64,000 bases of DNA from Arthrobacter sp. CAN_C5 (GCF_017875735.1 NZ_JAGGMZ010000001.1:3534001-3598000), one strand, 5' to 3'. Shown: positions 1-8,649, counted from the stretch's first letter. The notes: generated from the sequence alone by a model not told the origin. Numbers and translations are program-made.

Positions 1-416
1 TCCGCCATCCGGTCCAGCTCGGTCTTGCCGGTTTCCATCAGCGGGATACCCCGCTCGGTGGCGAGCTTCAGCGATTCGCGGATCCGCTCGTCCATTTCGA
101 TGCGGATAGCCACGTGCAGCGCTTTCGCGGGGATACCAGCCCTGAGGGACTCGACCACCGCGTTGCGCCCGGTGACCATTTCTTCGGTGCCCTTGCCGCG
201 CGTGTTGCGGGACGACCCGGGGTTGCGGTTGCCTGAGTGCTTGGCCGCCGACCGTTCGGCGAGCTGCTTGCTCTTGTGTGCCTTGTGGTACGGGCGGTCC
301 TCGGCCTTCGGGGTGGGACCCTTGCCTTCCAGCGCCTTGCGTCCAAGGCCTCCGGTTCCGCCCGAGGGGCCCTTTTTGCTCTTGCGCACAGCGCCGGGAC
401 GTCCGTGAGTGGCCAT
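1..416 (-). CDS. rlmB: 23S rRNA (guanosine-2'-O-)-methyltransferase RlmB, 3'-truncated by window edge
   Basis: TrmH/SpoU-family enzyme that methylates a ribose in domain V of 23S rRNA. Only the first 138 codons are in the window; the catalytic SPOUT knot is missing. The visible part starts MATHGRPGAVRKSKKGPSG, followed by about 75 basic, Gly/Lys-rich and probably disordered residues, then the substrate-binding domain start EMVTGRNAVVESLRAG (about residues 78-93). A long basic N-terminal extension is usual for actinobacterial RlmB. The ATG at 416-414 has AAAGGTG 8-14 nt upstream. It lies 92 bp downstream of cysS on the same strand, the order seen in mycobacteria (cysS-rlmB). The assignment rests on the N-terminal domain and gene order. 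Confidence 0.88.
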   Translation of the reverse strand, partial: MATHGRPGAVRKSKKGPSGGTGGLGRKALEGKGPTPKAEDRPYHKAHKSKQLAERSAAKHSGNRNPGSSRNTRGKGTEEMVTGRNAVVESLRAGIPAKALHVAIRIEMDERIRESLKLATERGIPLMETGKTELDRMA

Positions 417-508
417 GGGGAAAACACCTTTGGGTAGAAGATTGGTCACCCCAGTTTACGCGGGTACAGCCGTCGAGTTCACCGCCGCGTCGGCGGAGAC
501 GTGACGGG

Positions 509-1963
509 TCAGTTCTTCAGGGTCCAGGAGGCGCCGTCGGCAGTGTCCTCAATGACGATACCGGCGCTGGTGAGCGCGTCCCTGATGGCGTCGGCCTGCG
601 CCCAATCCTTCGCTTCCCGGGCAAGGGTGCGCTGCTGCAGCTGGGAGGCGATCAAGGTGTCCAGTGCCTGGTGCTCGGGGCTGCGGGGGCCCTTACTGGG
701 GTCCTGGACGTCGTCGAGTCCCAGGATCCCGGTCATGGTCATGACGTCGATGAACGCCTTCCGGGTGGTTTCGCTGTCCCCGGCGGCCAGCGCCGTATTG
801 CCGGCGCGCACCGTGTCGTGGAGGACCGCGAGCGCCTGGGGCACGTTGAGGTCGTCGTTCATGGCATCGCTGAAGGCCGCTGGCGCTCCGGGAGAGGTGA
901 ACCCGAATCCGTCCGGGAATTCCCGGGCTGCGGCTTTGGCGAGGAACCCGTCGATGCGTTCGACGGCGGCGGCTGCCTCGTGCAGGGAGGTGGGCCGGTA
1001 GTCGAGCACCGAACGATAGTGCGCCTGCCCGAGGTAGTACCGCACCACGCGCGGACTGGCGAGATCAAGCATCTCGGCGGGGCTGACCGTGTTACCGATG
1101 GATTTGGACATCTTCTCGCCCTCGAAGGTGACCATGCCGTTGTGCATCCAGTATCGGGCGAAGGGGTGCCCGGCGGCCTGCGACTGGGCCATTTCGTTCT
1201 CGTGGTGCGGGAATCGCAGGTCCAGGCCGCCACCGTGGATATCAAACTCGGTGCCAAGGTACTTCGTGACCATGGCCGAGCATTCCAGGTGCCAGCCCGG
1301 CCTGCCGGGCCCCCACGGGCTGGGCCAGGCCGCGGTGTCCGGCTCGCCTTCCTTCCACCCTTTCCAGAGTGCGAAGTCGCGTGGATCGCGCTTCCGGTTG
1401 ATGAATTCGGGTTCGACGTCGGTGGCGCTTTGCATGTCGTCGATGTTCTGCCGTGTCAGCGAGCCGTACCCTTTCCACGACCGGACGTCGAAATAGACGT
1501 CTCCTGAGTCGTCGTTGGCCGGGTAGGCGTGCCCCCGGTCGATCAGGAGCTGAATCAGGGAGTGCATTTCGGGGATGTGGCCGGTGGCGCGCGGCTCGTA
1601 CGTGGGCCGGCGCACCCCGAGGGTGTCGTAGGCCCGCTGGAATTCCAGTTCGTAGCGGTAGGCCAGTGCCCACCACTGTTCGCCGCGCAACTGGCGGGGC
1701 AGGGCGTCGTCGTGCTCGGATTCCTTGGCACGGGCAAGAATCTTGTCATCGATGTCGGTCACGTTGCGGACCGTCGTGACCCGGTAGCCGCTGGCGCTCA
1801 GCCAGCGCGTGAGCTGGTCGAACGCGATCGCCGAGCGGATGTGGCCCACGTGCGGCATCCCCTGCACGGTGGCGCCGCAGTAGTACAGTCCCACCTCACC
1901 CTGCTTGAGGGGAACGAAGTCGCGGATCTGCGCGGTCGCGGTGTCATAGAATCTCAGGCTCAC
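509..1963 (-). CDS. cysS: Cysteinyl-tRNA synthetase
   Basis: Class I aminoacyl-tRNA synthetase that charges tRNA-Cys, cytoplasmic, 484 aa (usual length about 465-480). Visible signatures are the zinc Cys29 in LYYCGATVQG, the HIGH-type motif PHVGHIRS (37-44), the zinc-binding WHLECSAM segment, GGGLDLRFPHHENE, and KMSKS near residue 285. A start at GTG 1963 is chosen. It is preceded by TAATCT (1975-1970) ending exactly 6 nt upstream, which could be a -10 for a leaderless mRNA, although GGAG in the same spacer could also act as a weak ribosome site. ispF ends 32 bp upstream, so cotranscription with ispD-ispF is also likely. A MshC cysteine ligase is a relative, but the length, the full DALR-type C-terminus and the gene order favour CysS. 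Confidence 0.96.
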   Translation of the reverse strand: MSLRFYDTATAQIRDFVPLKQGEVGLYYCGATVQGMPHVGHIRSAIAFDQLTRWLSASGYRVTTVRNVTDIDDKILARAKESEHDDALPRQLRGEQWWALAYRYELEFQRAYDTLGVRRPTYEPRATGHIPEMHSLIQLLIDRGHAYPANDDSGDVYFDVRSWKGYGSLTRQNIDDMQSATDVEPEFINRKRDPRDFALWKGWKEGEPDTAAWPSPWGPGRPGWHLECSAMVTKYLGTEFDIHGGGLDLRFPHHENEMAQSQAAGHPFARYWMHNGMVTFEGEKMSKSIGNTVSPAEMLDLASPRVVRYYLGQAHYRSVLDYRPTSLHEAAAAVERIDGFLAKAAAREFPDGFGFTSPGAPAAFSDAMNDDLNVPQALAVLHDTVRAGNTALAAGDSETTRKAFIDVMTMTGILGLDDVQDPSKGPRSPEHQALDTLIASQLQQRTLAREAKDWAQADAIRDALTSAGIVIEDTADGASWTLKN

Positions 1964-1995
1964 CGCTCCAGATTAGCCGGTCGCGGTGGACGGCT

Positions 1996-2517
1996 TCATC
2001 CGGCGTCGTTCGAGATGGCCTCTGCGGCAGGGTCCGCAACGCTGACGACGACGGCGGTCGCGACCGCCGCGATGCCCTCCCCCCGGCCGGTGAAGCCCAG
2101 CCCGTCCGTGGTGGTCGCTGACACGCTGACGGGTGCTCCCGCCGCAGCGCTGAGTACCGCTTCAGCTTCCGCTCGGCGGGGCGCGAACTTGGGACGGTTG
2201 CCGACCAGCTGCACCGCGACGTTGCCGATCTCAAAGCCTGCGGCGCGCACAATCCTGGCGGCCTCGGTCAGCAGGCTGATCCCGGAGGCACCAGCGAATT
2301 CCGGCCGGTCGGTACCGAAGTGGGTGCCGAGGTCGCCCACACCCGCGGCGGAGAACAGCGCATCAGCGGCGGCATGGGCCACCGCGTCGCCGTCGGAGTG
2401 TCCGCTCAGGCCCCGTTCGCCGTCCCAGAGCAACCCGGCAACCCACAGCGGCCGGGGTGCGTCCTCGGGGGCAAACGCGTGCACGTCGACGCCGACGCCG
2501 GTGCGGGGGAGATTCAT
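1996..2517 (-). CDS. ispF: 2-C-methyl-D-erythritol 2,4-cyclodiphosphate synthase
   Basis: Converts CDP-methylerythritol 2-phosphate to MEcPP with release of CMP in the non-mevalonate isoprenoid pathway; a homotrimeric zinc enzyme in the cytoplasm. It has 173 aa (typical 155-175). The metal-site motif GVDVHAF (residues 9-15, Asp and His ligands) and [12 protein letters not shown] (about 38-49) are intact, and the substrate-binding [16 protein letters not shown] occurs near the C-terminus. Its ATG overlaps the ispD stop codon by 4 nt (ATGA type), so IspD and IspF, which act on neighbouring steps, are translationally coupled. Confidence 0.97.
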   Translation of the reverse strand: MNLPRTGVGVDVHAFAPEDAPRPLWVAGLLWDGERGLSGHSDGDAVAHAAADALFSAAGVGDLGTHFGTDRPEFAGASGISLLTEAARIVRAAGFEIGNVAVQLVGNRPKFAPRRAEAEAVLSAAAGAPVSVSATTTDGLGFTGRGEGIAAVATAVVVSVADPAAEAISNDAG

Positions 2518-3254
2518 GGTTGGGGCCTTCCGGTGGGGTTACGGGCGAGGATGGCCGCTAGCTGGAGGTCCTGGGCGGTGGTGACCTTGAAGGCGGCGTC
2601 GTCGCCGTCGACCACCTGGACGGGAATGCCGAGGCGTTCCAGCAGCATGGCGTCGTCGGTGACGGCGGCGCCCGGGGCCTGGTGGGCAAGGCGGAGGGTA
2701 TTGATGTTGAATCCCTGGGGTGTCTGGACCGCCCGCAGGGTTTCGCGTGGCGGTGTGCCGGTGACCAGACCGCCGTCAACGGTCTTGATGGTGTCGACCA
2801 CGGGAATCACGGGAATCACCGCTTCGGCGCCGGCATGGAGCGCAGCGACCACCCGCCGGAAGACGGCGGGCGGGGTAAGGGCGCGGGCGGCGTCGTGCAC
2901 CAGGACATGGCTGATGCCCGGAGACAGGGCGGCCAGGCCGGCGTTGACGGAATCGGGACGGGTGGCACCCCCGGCGACCAGCAGCACGGGGACATCGGTC
3001 ACCACCTCAGCGACGGTCGCCCGGAGAACAGTGTCGTCGGCGGGGACCACCACGCAGATTTCGTGGGCGACGCCGGCGTCGAGCACTCCCTGGAGGGCAT
3101 GGTCGAGGATGCTGCGGCCCGCCACCTGGACCTGGGCCTTGGGAATGCCGAGCCCCAGCCGTTGGCCTGCCCCACCAGCCACGATGATGACGCCGACCTG
3201 CGCCCCGGCGTCGGGCACGGGGCTGGTCTGGGATCCGGGGTGAGTTCGCGACAC
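2514..3254 (-). CDS. ispD: 2-C-methyl-D-erythritol 4-phosphate cytidylyltransferase
   Basis: Transfers CMP from CTP to MEP in the non-mevalonate isoprenoid pathway. It has 246 aa with the nucleotidyltransferase loop [15 protein letters not shown] (about 20-34), the lysine-containing [15 protein letters not shown], and [13 protein letters not shown]. The start is GTG at 3254; no Shine-Dalgarno sequence precedes it, but TAGGGT (3266-3261) ends 6 nt upstream, suggesting a leaderless transcript. A separate hairpin terminator (3283-3309) stands between carD and ispD, so ispD probably has its own promoter even though the gene order matches the mycobacterial carD-ispD-ispF operon. Confidence 0.96.
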   Translation of the reverse strand: MSRTHPGSQTSPVPDAGAQVGVIIVAGGAGQRLGLGIPKAQVQVAGRSILDHALQGVLDAGVAHEICVVVPADDTVLRATVAEVVTDVPVLLVAGGATRPDSVNAGLAALSPGISHVLVHDAARALTPPAVFRRVVAALHAGAEAVIPVIPVVDTIKTVDGGLVTGTPPRETLRAVQTPQGFNINTLRLAHQAPGAAVTDDAMLLERLGIPVQVVDGDDAAFKVTTAQDLQLAAILARNPTGRPQP

Positions 3255-3260
3255 CTGATT

Positions 3261-3266
3261 ACCCTA
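3261..3266 (-). promoter_or_regulatory. Predicted -10 element of ispD (leaderless)
   Basis: TAGGGT read on the minus strand, separated by 6 nt (AATCAG) from the ispD GTG. This places the expected transcription start at or next to the start codon. Confidence 0.5.
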
Positions 3267-3282
3267 CGTCAGGGCAAGAAAA

Positions 3283-3309
3283 AGGGACCGCCCACCCGGG
3301 GCGGTCCCT
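3283..3309 (-). terminator. Rho-independent terminator of carD
   Basis: Perfect 10-bp stem (AGGGACCGCC / GGCGGTCCCT) with a 7-nt loop. Read on the minus strand it is followed by TTTTTCTT, as expected just after the carD stop at 3333. Confidence 0.85.
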
Positions 3310-3332
3310 CACCAAACCTTATTCCTGAAGAA

Positions 3333-3815
3333 CTAGGAAGCCAGTACCTCGTCAAGAACGCTTGCGGCCTTCTCTTCGTCGGTTTTCTCTGCGAGTGCCA
3401 GTTCTGAGATCAGAATTTGCCGCGCCTTGGCGAGCATCCTCTTCTCCCCCGCTGACAACCCACGGTCATGATCACGGCGCCACAGGTCGCGGACTACTTC
3501 CGCAACCTTGATCACGTCGCCCGAGGCAAGTTTTTCGAGGTTTGCCTTGTAGCGTCGCGACCAGTTGGTGGGCTCTTCAGTGAACTCGGCCCGCAACACA
3601 TCAAAGACGTGCTGGAGACCTTCCTTGCCCACTACATCGCGCACCCCAACGAGGTCAACGTTTTCTGCTGGAACTTCAATGGTTAGATCACCCTGTGCCA
3701 CCTTGAGCTTGAGATACATTTTCTCTTCGCCCTTGACGACGCGCATCTTGATCTCCTCGATCTTCGCTGCGCCGTGGTGAGGATAAACTACTGTTTCGCC
3801 GACCTCAAAAACCAT
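3333..3815 (-). CDS. carD: CarD-family RNA polymerase-binding transcription factor
   Basis: CarD binds the RNA polymerase beta lobe through its N-terminal RID/Tudor-like domain and stabilises open complexes, mostly at rRNA and housekeeping promoters. The 160-aa protein matches the mycobacterial length (162). It begins [19 protein letters not shown], then has the basic C-terminal domain with [17 protein letters not shown] and [22 protein letters not shown], where the conserved tryptophan contacts the upstream bubble edge. The GGGGAAAG ribosome site 6-13 nt upstream supports the ATG at 3815. It is divergent from the lpqE-like gene and has its own terminator before ispD. Confidence 0.96.
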   Translation of the reverse strand: MVFEVGETVVYPHHGAAKIEEIKMRVVKGEEKMYLKLKVAQGDLTIEVPAENVDLVGVRDVVGKEGLQHVFDVLRAEFTEEPTNWSRRYKANLEKLASGDVIKVAEVVRDLWRRDHDRGLSAGEKRMLAKARQILISELALAEKTDEEKAASVLDEVLAS

Positions 3816-4081
3816 GTGGACTTTCCCCTTTCCCGCAGATCAGTTTATCACGAATTCGACACGCCGAAGGCGTGTTTTCGCAGGTCAGCGCGGACATGTG
3901 AACAGGAGTGGCTATGATTCGCCCCTTGACGGATGAGAGTTTTAGTGATCCACGTCGCGTCGAAAGTGTTGCAAGTGACGCGACGCGCTCCCTCACCGGG
4001 TAATTTTTCCCGATAGGCTGTAAGGAAAGTTTGAACTGGCAGTTCCCCACCAGATGATCGACCACCGTAGGAGTTTGCGCT

Positions 4082-4627
4082 GTGAAGAGTGACCGAATCA
4101 ACCCCCTGCAGCACATCCGGGCGACCCGGAGCTTGGCTGCTGGTGCAGCACTGGTCGCTCTCCTTGGTGCCACCGGTTGCAGTGTGACCAGTGAGCAGGC
4201 CACCACGATCCAGTACGCGGCCTCGGACGGAATCGTCGACGAGGTTGGCCCCCTGGAACTGCGGAACATCCTGATCATCACCTCCGAAGAGGGCGAGCCG
4301 GGCACCATCCTCGGCACGGTGTTCAACCCCACCGACTCGGCAGTGCAGCTGACCATCGAGGGTGAGAACTCGACGGTGGACATCACCGTCCCTGCCGAAG
4401 GGAAGTGGGTCTTCGAGGACGAGACCACCGACGACGGCGTGCTCGAGGGTGTCAGCGAGATCCCCGGCGCGCTGGTCGACCTGAACTTCGTCGTGAACTC
4501 CGAGACCGCCGAACTGCGGGTCCCCGTGCTGGACGGTACCCTGGCCGAGTACCGCGACTACGTTCCCGGTGGCTACACCCCAGAGCCCACCCCAACGCCG
4601 GTGGAAACAGGCGAAGAGGAAGAGTAA
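4082..4627 (+). CDS. LpqE-like lipoprotein
   Basis: Predicted exported lipoprotein of 181 aa. The N-terminus has a basic stretch, a hydrophobic core (LAAGAALVALLGATGCS) and a lipobox ATGC with the lipidated Cys near residue 37. The mature part is acidic, with an immunoglobulin-like beta-rich look, and ends in a Pro/Glu-rich tail (PEPTPTPVETGEEEE). The start is GTG 4082 with GTAGGAG upstream. Divergence from carD is also the position of lpqE (Rv3584) in Mycobacterium tuberculosis, so orthology is inferred mainly from context; the molecular role is not known. It ends 3 bp from the convergent regX3 gene. Confidence 0.75.
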   Translation: MKSDRINPLQHIRATRSLAAGAALVALLGATGCSVTSEQATTIQYAASDGIVDEVGPLELRNILIITSEEGEPGTILGTVFNPTDSAVQLTIEGENSTVDITVPAEGKWVFEDETTDDGVLEGVSEIPGALVDLNFVVNSETAELRVPVLDGTLAEYRDYVPGGYTPEPTPTPVETGEEEE

Positions 4628-4630
4628 ATC

Positions 4631-5311
4631 TCAGGACTCGTACTTGTAGCCCAGGCCGCGCACCGTCACCAGATGGCTGGGGTTGGACGGGTCCGCCTCG
4701 ATCTTCCCGCGGAGCCGTTTGACGTGCACGTCAAGGGTCTTGGTGTCACCGACGTAGTCCGAGCCCCAGACCCGGTCGATCAGCTGCCCCCGGGTCAGCA
4801 CCCGACCAGCGTTGCGCAGCAACATCTCGAGCAGCTCGAACTCCTTCAGCGGCATCGACACCGGGGCGCCGTTCACGCTGACCGTGTGCCGTTCGATGTC
4901 CATCCGCACCGGCCCTGACTGCACAGTGGTGGAGATCAGCTCCTCGGGCTCGGCCTGCCGCCGCAGCACCGCACGGATTCTCGCCACCAGCTCCCGCGAG
5001 GAGTAGGGCTTCGTGACGTAGTCATCGGCTCCCAGCTCCAGGCCGACAACCTTGTCAATCTCGGAGTCCTTGGCGGTGAGCATGATCACCGGCACACTTG
5101 AACGCTGGCGCAGCTGCCGGCAGACCTCGGTCCCCGACTGGCCGGGCAGTTGCAGGTCCAGGAGCACCAGGTCAGCGCCGGCGCGGTCAAACTCGACGAT
5201 CGCCTCATTGCCGTCGCCCACCACCGCGACCTCAAAACCCTCCCTGCCCAGCAGGTAGGACAGCGGGTCGCTGAAGGACTCTTCGTCCTCCACCATCAGG
5301 ATGCGGGTCAA
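4631..5311 (-). CDS. regX3: Response regulator RegX3-type (OmpR family)
   Basis: DNA-binding response regulator, 226 aa. The receiver domain (about 1-115) has the acidic pair E8/D9, phospho-acceptor D52 in LVLLDLQLPG, conserved Thr in VIMLTAKD and Lys in DDYVTKPYS. A winged-helix output domain (about 130-226) contains LKEFELLEMLLRNAGRVLTRGQLI and VDVHVKRLRGKIE-like text. It overlaps senX3 by 4 nt, so the pair is one operon. In mycobacteria SenX3-RegX3 activates phosphate-starvation genes and is held off by PhoU; phoU lies divergent next to senX3 here, which supports the same role. Confidence 0.94.
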   Translation of the reverse strand: MTRILMVEDEESFSDPLSYLLGREGFEVAVVGDGNEAIVEFDRAGADLVLLDLQLPGQSGTEVCRQLRQRSSVPVIMLTAKDSEIDKVVGLELGADDYVTKPYSSRELVARIRAVLRRQAEPEELISTTVQSGPVRMDIERHTVSVNGAPVSMPLKEFELLEMLLRNAGRVLTRGQLIDRVWGSDYVGDTKTLDVHVKRLRGKIEADPSNPSHLVTVRGLGYKYES

Positions 5312-6567
5312 ACGCTCACTCCTTGTTCGTGGGCGGACGGTCCGCCCTGTTTCTCGACCGACGGACCGGACTTCCCGGGCGACGCTTCGACGCGCCGGTC
5401 GGCGCGTTTCTCGGTGGCCCCGAGTCCGTCGGCGGCATCGCTGTCCGCTTCCATCTCCGGGAGCCGGACGGTGAAGGTACTCCCCTGGCCGGACTGGGAC
5501 CAGACGGTCACCTCGCCGCCGTGGTTGGAGACCACATGCTTGACGATGCTCAGGCCCAGCCCGGTGCCACCGGTCTGCCGTGAGCGGGCAGCATCGATCC
5601 GGTAGAACCGCTCGAAAACCCGTTCCTGTTCCTCAGGTGTGATCCCGATGCCCTGGTCGGTGACCGAGATCTGGGCGAGACCGTCGCGGGAGCGCAGCCC
5701 CACCCCCACCCGGGTGCCCTCGGGCGAATAGCGGATGGCGTTGTCGATCAGGTTCCTGAACGCCGTCATGAGCAGGTCGGGGTCCCCGTAGACCGGCTCG
5801 GCGATGCGCCCGCCCACCACGATGTCGATCTGTTTGCTCTCCGCCGGGAGCCGGTTGCGGTCCACCGCCTCCGCGATCACCGTGTTGATATCGACGGGGC
5901 GCCCGCGGCGCACGACGTCGGCACCCTGCAGCCGCGACAGTTCAATAATGTCCTGCACCAGGGCGGACAGGCGGGCTGACTCCTTGTGCATCCTGCGGGC
6001 GAACCGGCGGACGGCTTCCTCATCCTCCGCGGCGTCGTCGAGCGCTTCAGCGAGCAGGGAGATCGCACCCACGGGGGTCTTGAGCTCGTGGGACACGTTC
6101 GCCACGAAGTCGTTGCGGATTTCCTCGGTGCGGGTGATCTCCGTCCGGTCGTCGGCGAGGATCAGGACGTACTCCTCCCCCAGGGACGCCACCCGGGCGA
6201 GCACGATGATCGTTCCCTGCCCCAGGGGTCCACGCGGCAGCTCCAGCTGCTTCTGCTCAATCACCCCATCGCGGCGCACCCGGGCGGTGAGTTCCAGCAG
6301 TTCGGAGTGCACCACCGTGTGCCCGCGGACCAGCCCGAAGGCGTACGCGGCGGGACTGGCCCGCACCACGCCGTCGATCGCATCAACCACCACGTAGGCG
6401 CGTCCGATGATTGACAAGACCTCCGCGGCCCCCTCGGGCAGGGTCGGCTCGTCGACAAAAAGGAGGGAACGGCGCTGGATTTCACTCAGCCGGAAGGCAG
6501 CCATGCCAGCTGTGCCCAGGGCGACGCCGACAAGCCCGGCAACAAGGATGAGAAGAACGGGATCCAC
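5308..6567 (-). CDS. senX3: Phosphate-sensing histidine kinase SenX3-type
   Basis: Membrane-attached sensor kinase, 419 aa. One N-terminal membrane helix (about 4-24), a degenerate PAS-like region (about 45-145), a DHp domain with phospho-acceptor H160 in NVSHELKTP, and an HATPase domain with NLIDNAIRYSPEG (N box), VTDQGIGI, and GGTGLGLSIVKH. The last 45 residues are a polar tail rich in charged residues. The start is GTG 6567; TAAGCT ends 7 nt upstream (minus strand), consistent with a leaderless mRNA. The PHO-box-like repeats at 6630-6673 lie just beyond, suggesting autoregulation together with phoU. Confidence 0.94.
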   Translation of the reverse strand: MDPVLLILVAGLVGVALGTAGMAAFRLSEIQRRSLLFVDEPTLPEGAAEVLSIIGRAYVVVDAIDGVVRASPAAYAFGLVRGHTVVHSELLELTARVRRDGVIEQKQLELPRGPLGQGTIIVLARVASLGEEYVLILADDRTEITRTEEIRNDFVANVSHELKTPVGAISLLAEALDDAAEDEEAVRRFARRMHKESARLSALVQDIIELSRLQGADVVRRGRPVDINTVIAEAVDRNRLPAESKQIDIVVGGRIAEPVYGDPDLLMTAFRNLIDNAIRYSPEGTRVGVGLRSRDGLAQISVTDQGIGITPEEQERVFERFYRIDAARSRQTGGTGLGLSIVKHVVSNHGGEVTVWSQSGQGSTFTVRLPEMEADSDAADGLGATEKRADRRVEASPGKSGPSVEKQGGPSAHEQGVSV

Positions 6568-6629
6568 AATGCCTAGCTTATGCGTACCAGCCGTGCCCGG
6601 AAGGGTGTTCCGGTGGCAATAGGGAAGTG

Positions 6630-6673
6630 GTTCAACTAACGTTCACTCAAAGGTGCATAACAGTTCATCACCA
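6630..6673 (+). promoter_or_regulatory. PHO-box-like array: four 11-nt direct repeats
   Basis: Four contiguous 11-nt units: GTTCAACTAAC (6630-6640), GTTCACTCAAA (6641-6651), GGTGCATAACA (6652-6662), GTTCATCACCA (6663-6673). Three of the four start with GTTCA. Streptomyces PhoP binds such 11-nt direct repeats (GTTCACC-like) between phoU and the divergent phoRP genes. The array sits in the equivalent place here, between senX3 (start 6567) and phoU (start 6742), so RegX3 is the likely binder. The repeats are seen; the binder is inference. Confidence 0.8.
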
Positions 6674-6741
6674 ACTGAGAATGTGCTGTGTGGGACTGTG
6701 CATAGACGTACGCAGTCATCTCTATGGAAAGGATGCCTCCC

Positions 6742-7401
6742 GTGCGGAAGGTTTTTCAGGCAGAGCTTCATCAGATCGGTGAACAGCTCATCGAAATCTC
6801 GCAGCTGGTCGCGGAGGCGCTGGGCAAAGCCACCACCGCGTTTGAGACCGCTGACACCGAACTTGCCCAGGATGTGATTGCCGCCGACGCACGCATCGAC
6901 TTCCTCCAGAATGATCTTGATGAGCGCGCCATCGACATTCTCGCCCTCCAGGGGCCCGTCGCCAGCGACCTGCGGATGATCGTGGGGGCGCTGCGGATGA
7001 GTGCATCACTGGAGCGGATGGGTGATCTGGCCCGGCATGTGGCCCAGTTGGCACGGCTGCGGTACCCCGAACACGTGATCCCGGCGGCCATCCGCCCCAC
7101 CTTCGAGGAGATGGCAGAGCTGGATCAGCAGATCGCCAAAAAGGTGAACGAGCTGCTCGAGACCCGGAACCTGCAGCTCAGCAACGAGATCTACGCGCAC
7201 AACGCACGGATCAACGAGTTGCACGCAGGGGTCTTCAAGGCTATTGCCGCCCCGGACTGGGACGTCTCGGCGCCCATCACCGTGGACGTGACACTGGCCA
7301 GCCGCTATTTCGAACGGTTCGCTGACCATGGCGTCTCAGTGGCACGCAAGGTCACCTACCTGGTCACCGGTGAATGGCAGCCCAGCGCTCCGCTGAACTG
7401 A
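6742..7401 (+). CDS. phoU: Phosphate signalling protein PhoU
   Basis: Cytoplasmic negative modulator of phosphate signalling that links the Pst transporter to the sensor kinase. It has 219 aa and is all-helical, formed by two repeated three-helix bundles (about 1-105 and 110-219); MRKVFQAELHQIGEQLIEI and SLERMGDLARHVAQLARLR are typical of repeat 1, and ASRYFERFADHGVSVA of repeat 2. The GTG at 6742 is preferred over the ATG at 6724 because GGAAAGGA lies 9-16 nt before it and family members start here. It is divergent from senX3-regX3. No pst transporter genes are in the window. Confidence 0.95.
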   Translation: MRKVFQAELHQIGEQLIEISQLVAEALGKATTAFETADTELAQDVIAADARIDFLQNDLDERAIDILALQGPVASDLRMIVGALRMSASLERMGDLARHVAQLARLRYPEHVIPAAIRPTFEEMAELDQQIAKKVNELLETRNLQLSNEIYAHNARINELHAGVFKAIAAPDWDVSAPITVDVTLASRYFERFADHGVSVARKVTYLVTGEWQPSAPLN

Positions 7402-7420
7402 CGCCGCCTTTGGTGCGGCG

Positions 7421-7475
7421 CAGCACGAACGACGACGGCCGGTCCCCTCGGGGCCGGCCGTCGTCGTTCGTGCTG
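7421..7475. terminator. Very long hairpin between convergent phoU and gpmA
   Basis: A 25-bp stem (7421-7445 with 7451-7475), interrupted only by one G-U type pair, around a 5-nt loop. It starts 20 bp after the phoU stop and ends 23 bp before the gpmA stop. No long T-run follows on either side, so termination may depend on stem strength. Confidence 0.75.
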
Positions 7476-7498
7476 TGGTGGTCTCGTGACCCTGGGTG

Positions 7499-8248
7499 CT
7501 AGTGCTTGCCCTGGTTGGCGACGGCTTCAATCGCTGCCGCCGCGGCGTCGGCGTCGAGGTAGGTGCCGCCTGCCTTGACCGGAACGAGGTTCTCATCCAG
7601 TTCATAGATCAGGGGGATGCCGGTCGGGATGTTCAGGGAGGCGATGTCGCCGTCGCTGATCCCGTCGAGGTGCTTCACCAGCGCGCGCAGGGAGTTGCCG
7701 TGCGCTGCAATGAGGACCGTCTTGCCCTCCTTGATGTCCGGCGCGATGTCTGATTCCCAGTATGGGAGGAACCGGTCCAGGACGTCCTTGAGGCATTCGG
7801 TGCGGGGGATGGCGTCGCCGAGGTCCGCGTACCGCGGATCGTTTGCCTGGGAGAATTCGCTGTCGTCCTCGATGGGTGGTGGCGGGGTGTCGTAGGAGCG
7901 GCGCCACTCCATGAACTGGGCCTCGCCGAACTCCGCGAGGGTCTGCGCCTTGTCCTTGCCCTGCAGGGCACCGTAGTGGCGCTCGTTGAGCCGCCAGTGG
8001 CGTTTGACGTCAATCCAGCTCCGGTCAGCCGCCTCGAGTGCCAGGTTCGCGGTGATGATGGCCCGCTTCTGCCGGGACGTGTACACAATGTCGGGAAGCA
8101 GGCCGGCTTCGACGAGCAGTTCCCCGCCGCGGATGGCTTCGGCTCGGCCCTGTTCGGTCAGCGGGACATCGACCCAGCCGGTGAACAGGTTTTTCTCGTT
8201 CCACTCACTTTGGCCGTGGCGGAGCAGGATCACTTTGTAGGAAGTCAT
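7499..8248 (-). CDS. gpmA: 2,3-bisphosphoglycerate-dependent phosphoglycerate mutase
   Basis: Interconverts 3- and 2-phosphoglycerate in glycolysis and gluconeogenesis. It has 249 aa from the ATG at 8248 (an upstream in-frame start at 8266 adds only six residues and breaks the conserved N-terminus). The catalytic phospho-histidine is H11 in [11 protein letters not shown]. Other signatures are [11 protein letters not shown], the long insertion with [11 protein letters not shown] that marks the cofactor-dependent mutases rather than general phosphatases, and the second histidine in [19 protein letters not shown]. It stands next to the SenX3/PhoU block, as in other actinobacteria. Confidence 0.96.
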   Translation of the reverse strand: MTSYKVILLRHGQSEWNEKNLFTGWVDVPLTEQGRAEAIRGGELLVEAGLLPDIVYTSRQKRAIITANLALEAADRSWIDVKRHWRLNERHYGALQGKDKAQTLAEFGEAQFMEWRRSYDTPPPPIEDDSEFSQANDPRYADLGDAIPRTECLKDVLDRFLPYWESDIAPDIKEGKTVLIAAHGNSLRALVKHLDGISDGDIASLNIPTGIPLIYELDENLVPVKAGGTYLDADAAAAAIEAVANQGKH

Positions 8249-8313
8249 AGGTTCAGTCTGCCGCATGAGCGCCGCAGGTTCACCTGTGGCGCGGTTCTAT
8301 TACCCGCGAACGG

Positions 8314-8637
8314 TTACCAGGGGCCGTAGGGACCGCTGCTGCCACGGACCTCTGAGACAGCTGGCTTGACGTCGGCCAGGTAGACGCAGGCGGCGATCAC
8401 GGCGACGATCTGCAGCAGCCCGAAGAGCCCGGTGGAGGTCACCAGCACGGTGAGCGCGCCGACGGCGACAGCGCCACCGGTCATCGCGGTCCAGAAGCCC
8501 TTGGTGCGCTTCATCGTGGCCTCGAAGTTGGCCGCGGGACGCTTTACACAGTCGATGAGTGCCCAGATCTCAATGCCCAGCGCCACCAAACCGAGCGCGA
8601 GGTACAGATAGTTCCGAATGTCATATGCGATGTCCAC
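8314..8637 (-). CDS. DUF2516 family small membrane protein
   Basis: 107-aa membrane protein of unknown function. An N-terminal helix (YLYLALGLVALGIEIWALI), a basic loop with DCVKRPAANFEATMKRTKGFW, then two more hydrophobic segments (about 50-68 and 71-90), and a short cytoplasmic tail with GSSGPYGPW. The pattern A/L-D-C-V-x-R followed by K-x-W matches the actinobacterial DUF2516 family. The GTG start at 8637 has TAGGCT ending exactly 6 nt upstream and no ribosome site, which predicts a leaderless mRNA. Confidence 0.85.
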   Translation of the reverse strand: MDIAYDIRNYLYLALGLVALGIEIWALIDCVKRPAANFEATMKRTKGFWTAMTGGAVAVGALTVLVTSTGLFGLLQIVAVIAACVYLADVKPAVSEVRGSSGPYGPW

Positions 8638-8643
8638 GGCACA

Positions 8644-8649
8644 AGCCTA
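8644..8649 (-). promoter_or_regulatory. Predicted -10 element of the DUF2516 gene (leaderless)
   Basis: TAGGCT on the minus strand, then 6 nt (TGTGCC), then the GTG at 8637. The element overlaps the last codons of the upstream same-strand trans-sulfuration gene. Confidence 0.5.

Noticed and set aside
278..1507. 409-codon plus-strand frame over cysS
   Set aside because: It is the exact antisense of cysS, shows a composition of Val/Gly/Arg/His typical for antisense of high-GC genes, and has no recognisable domain.
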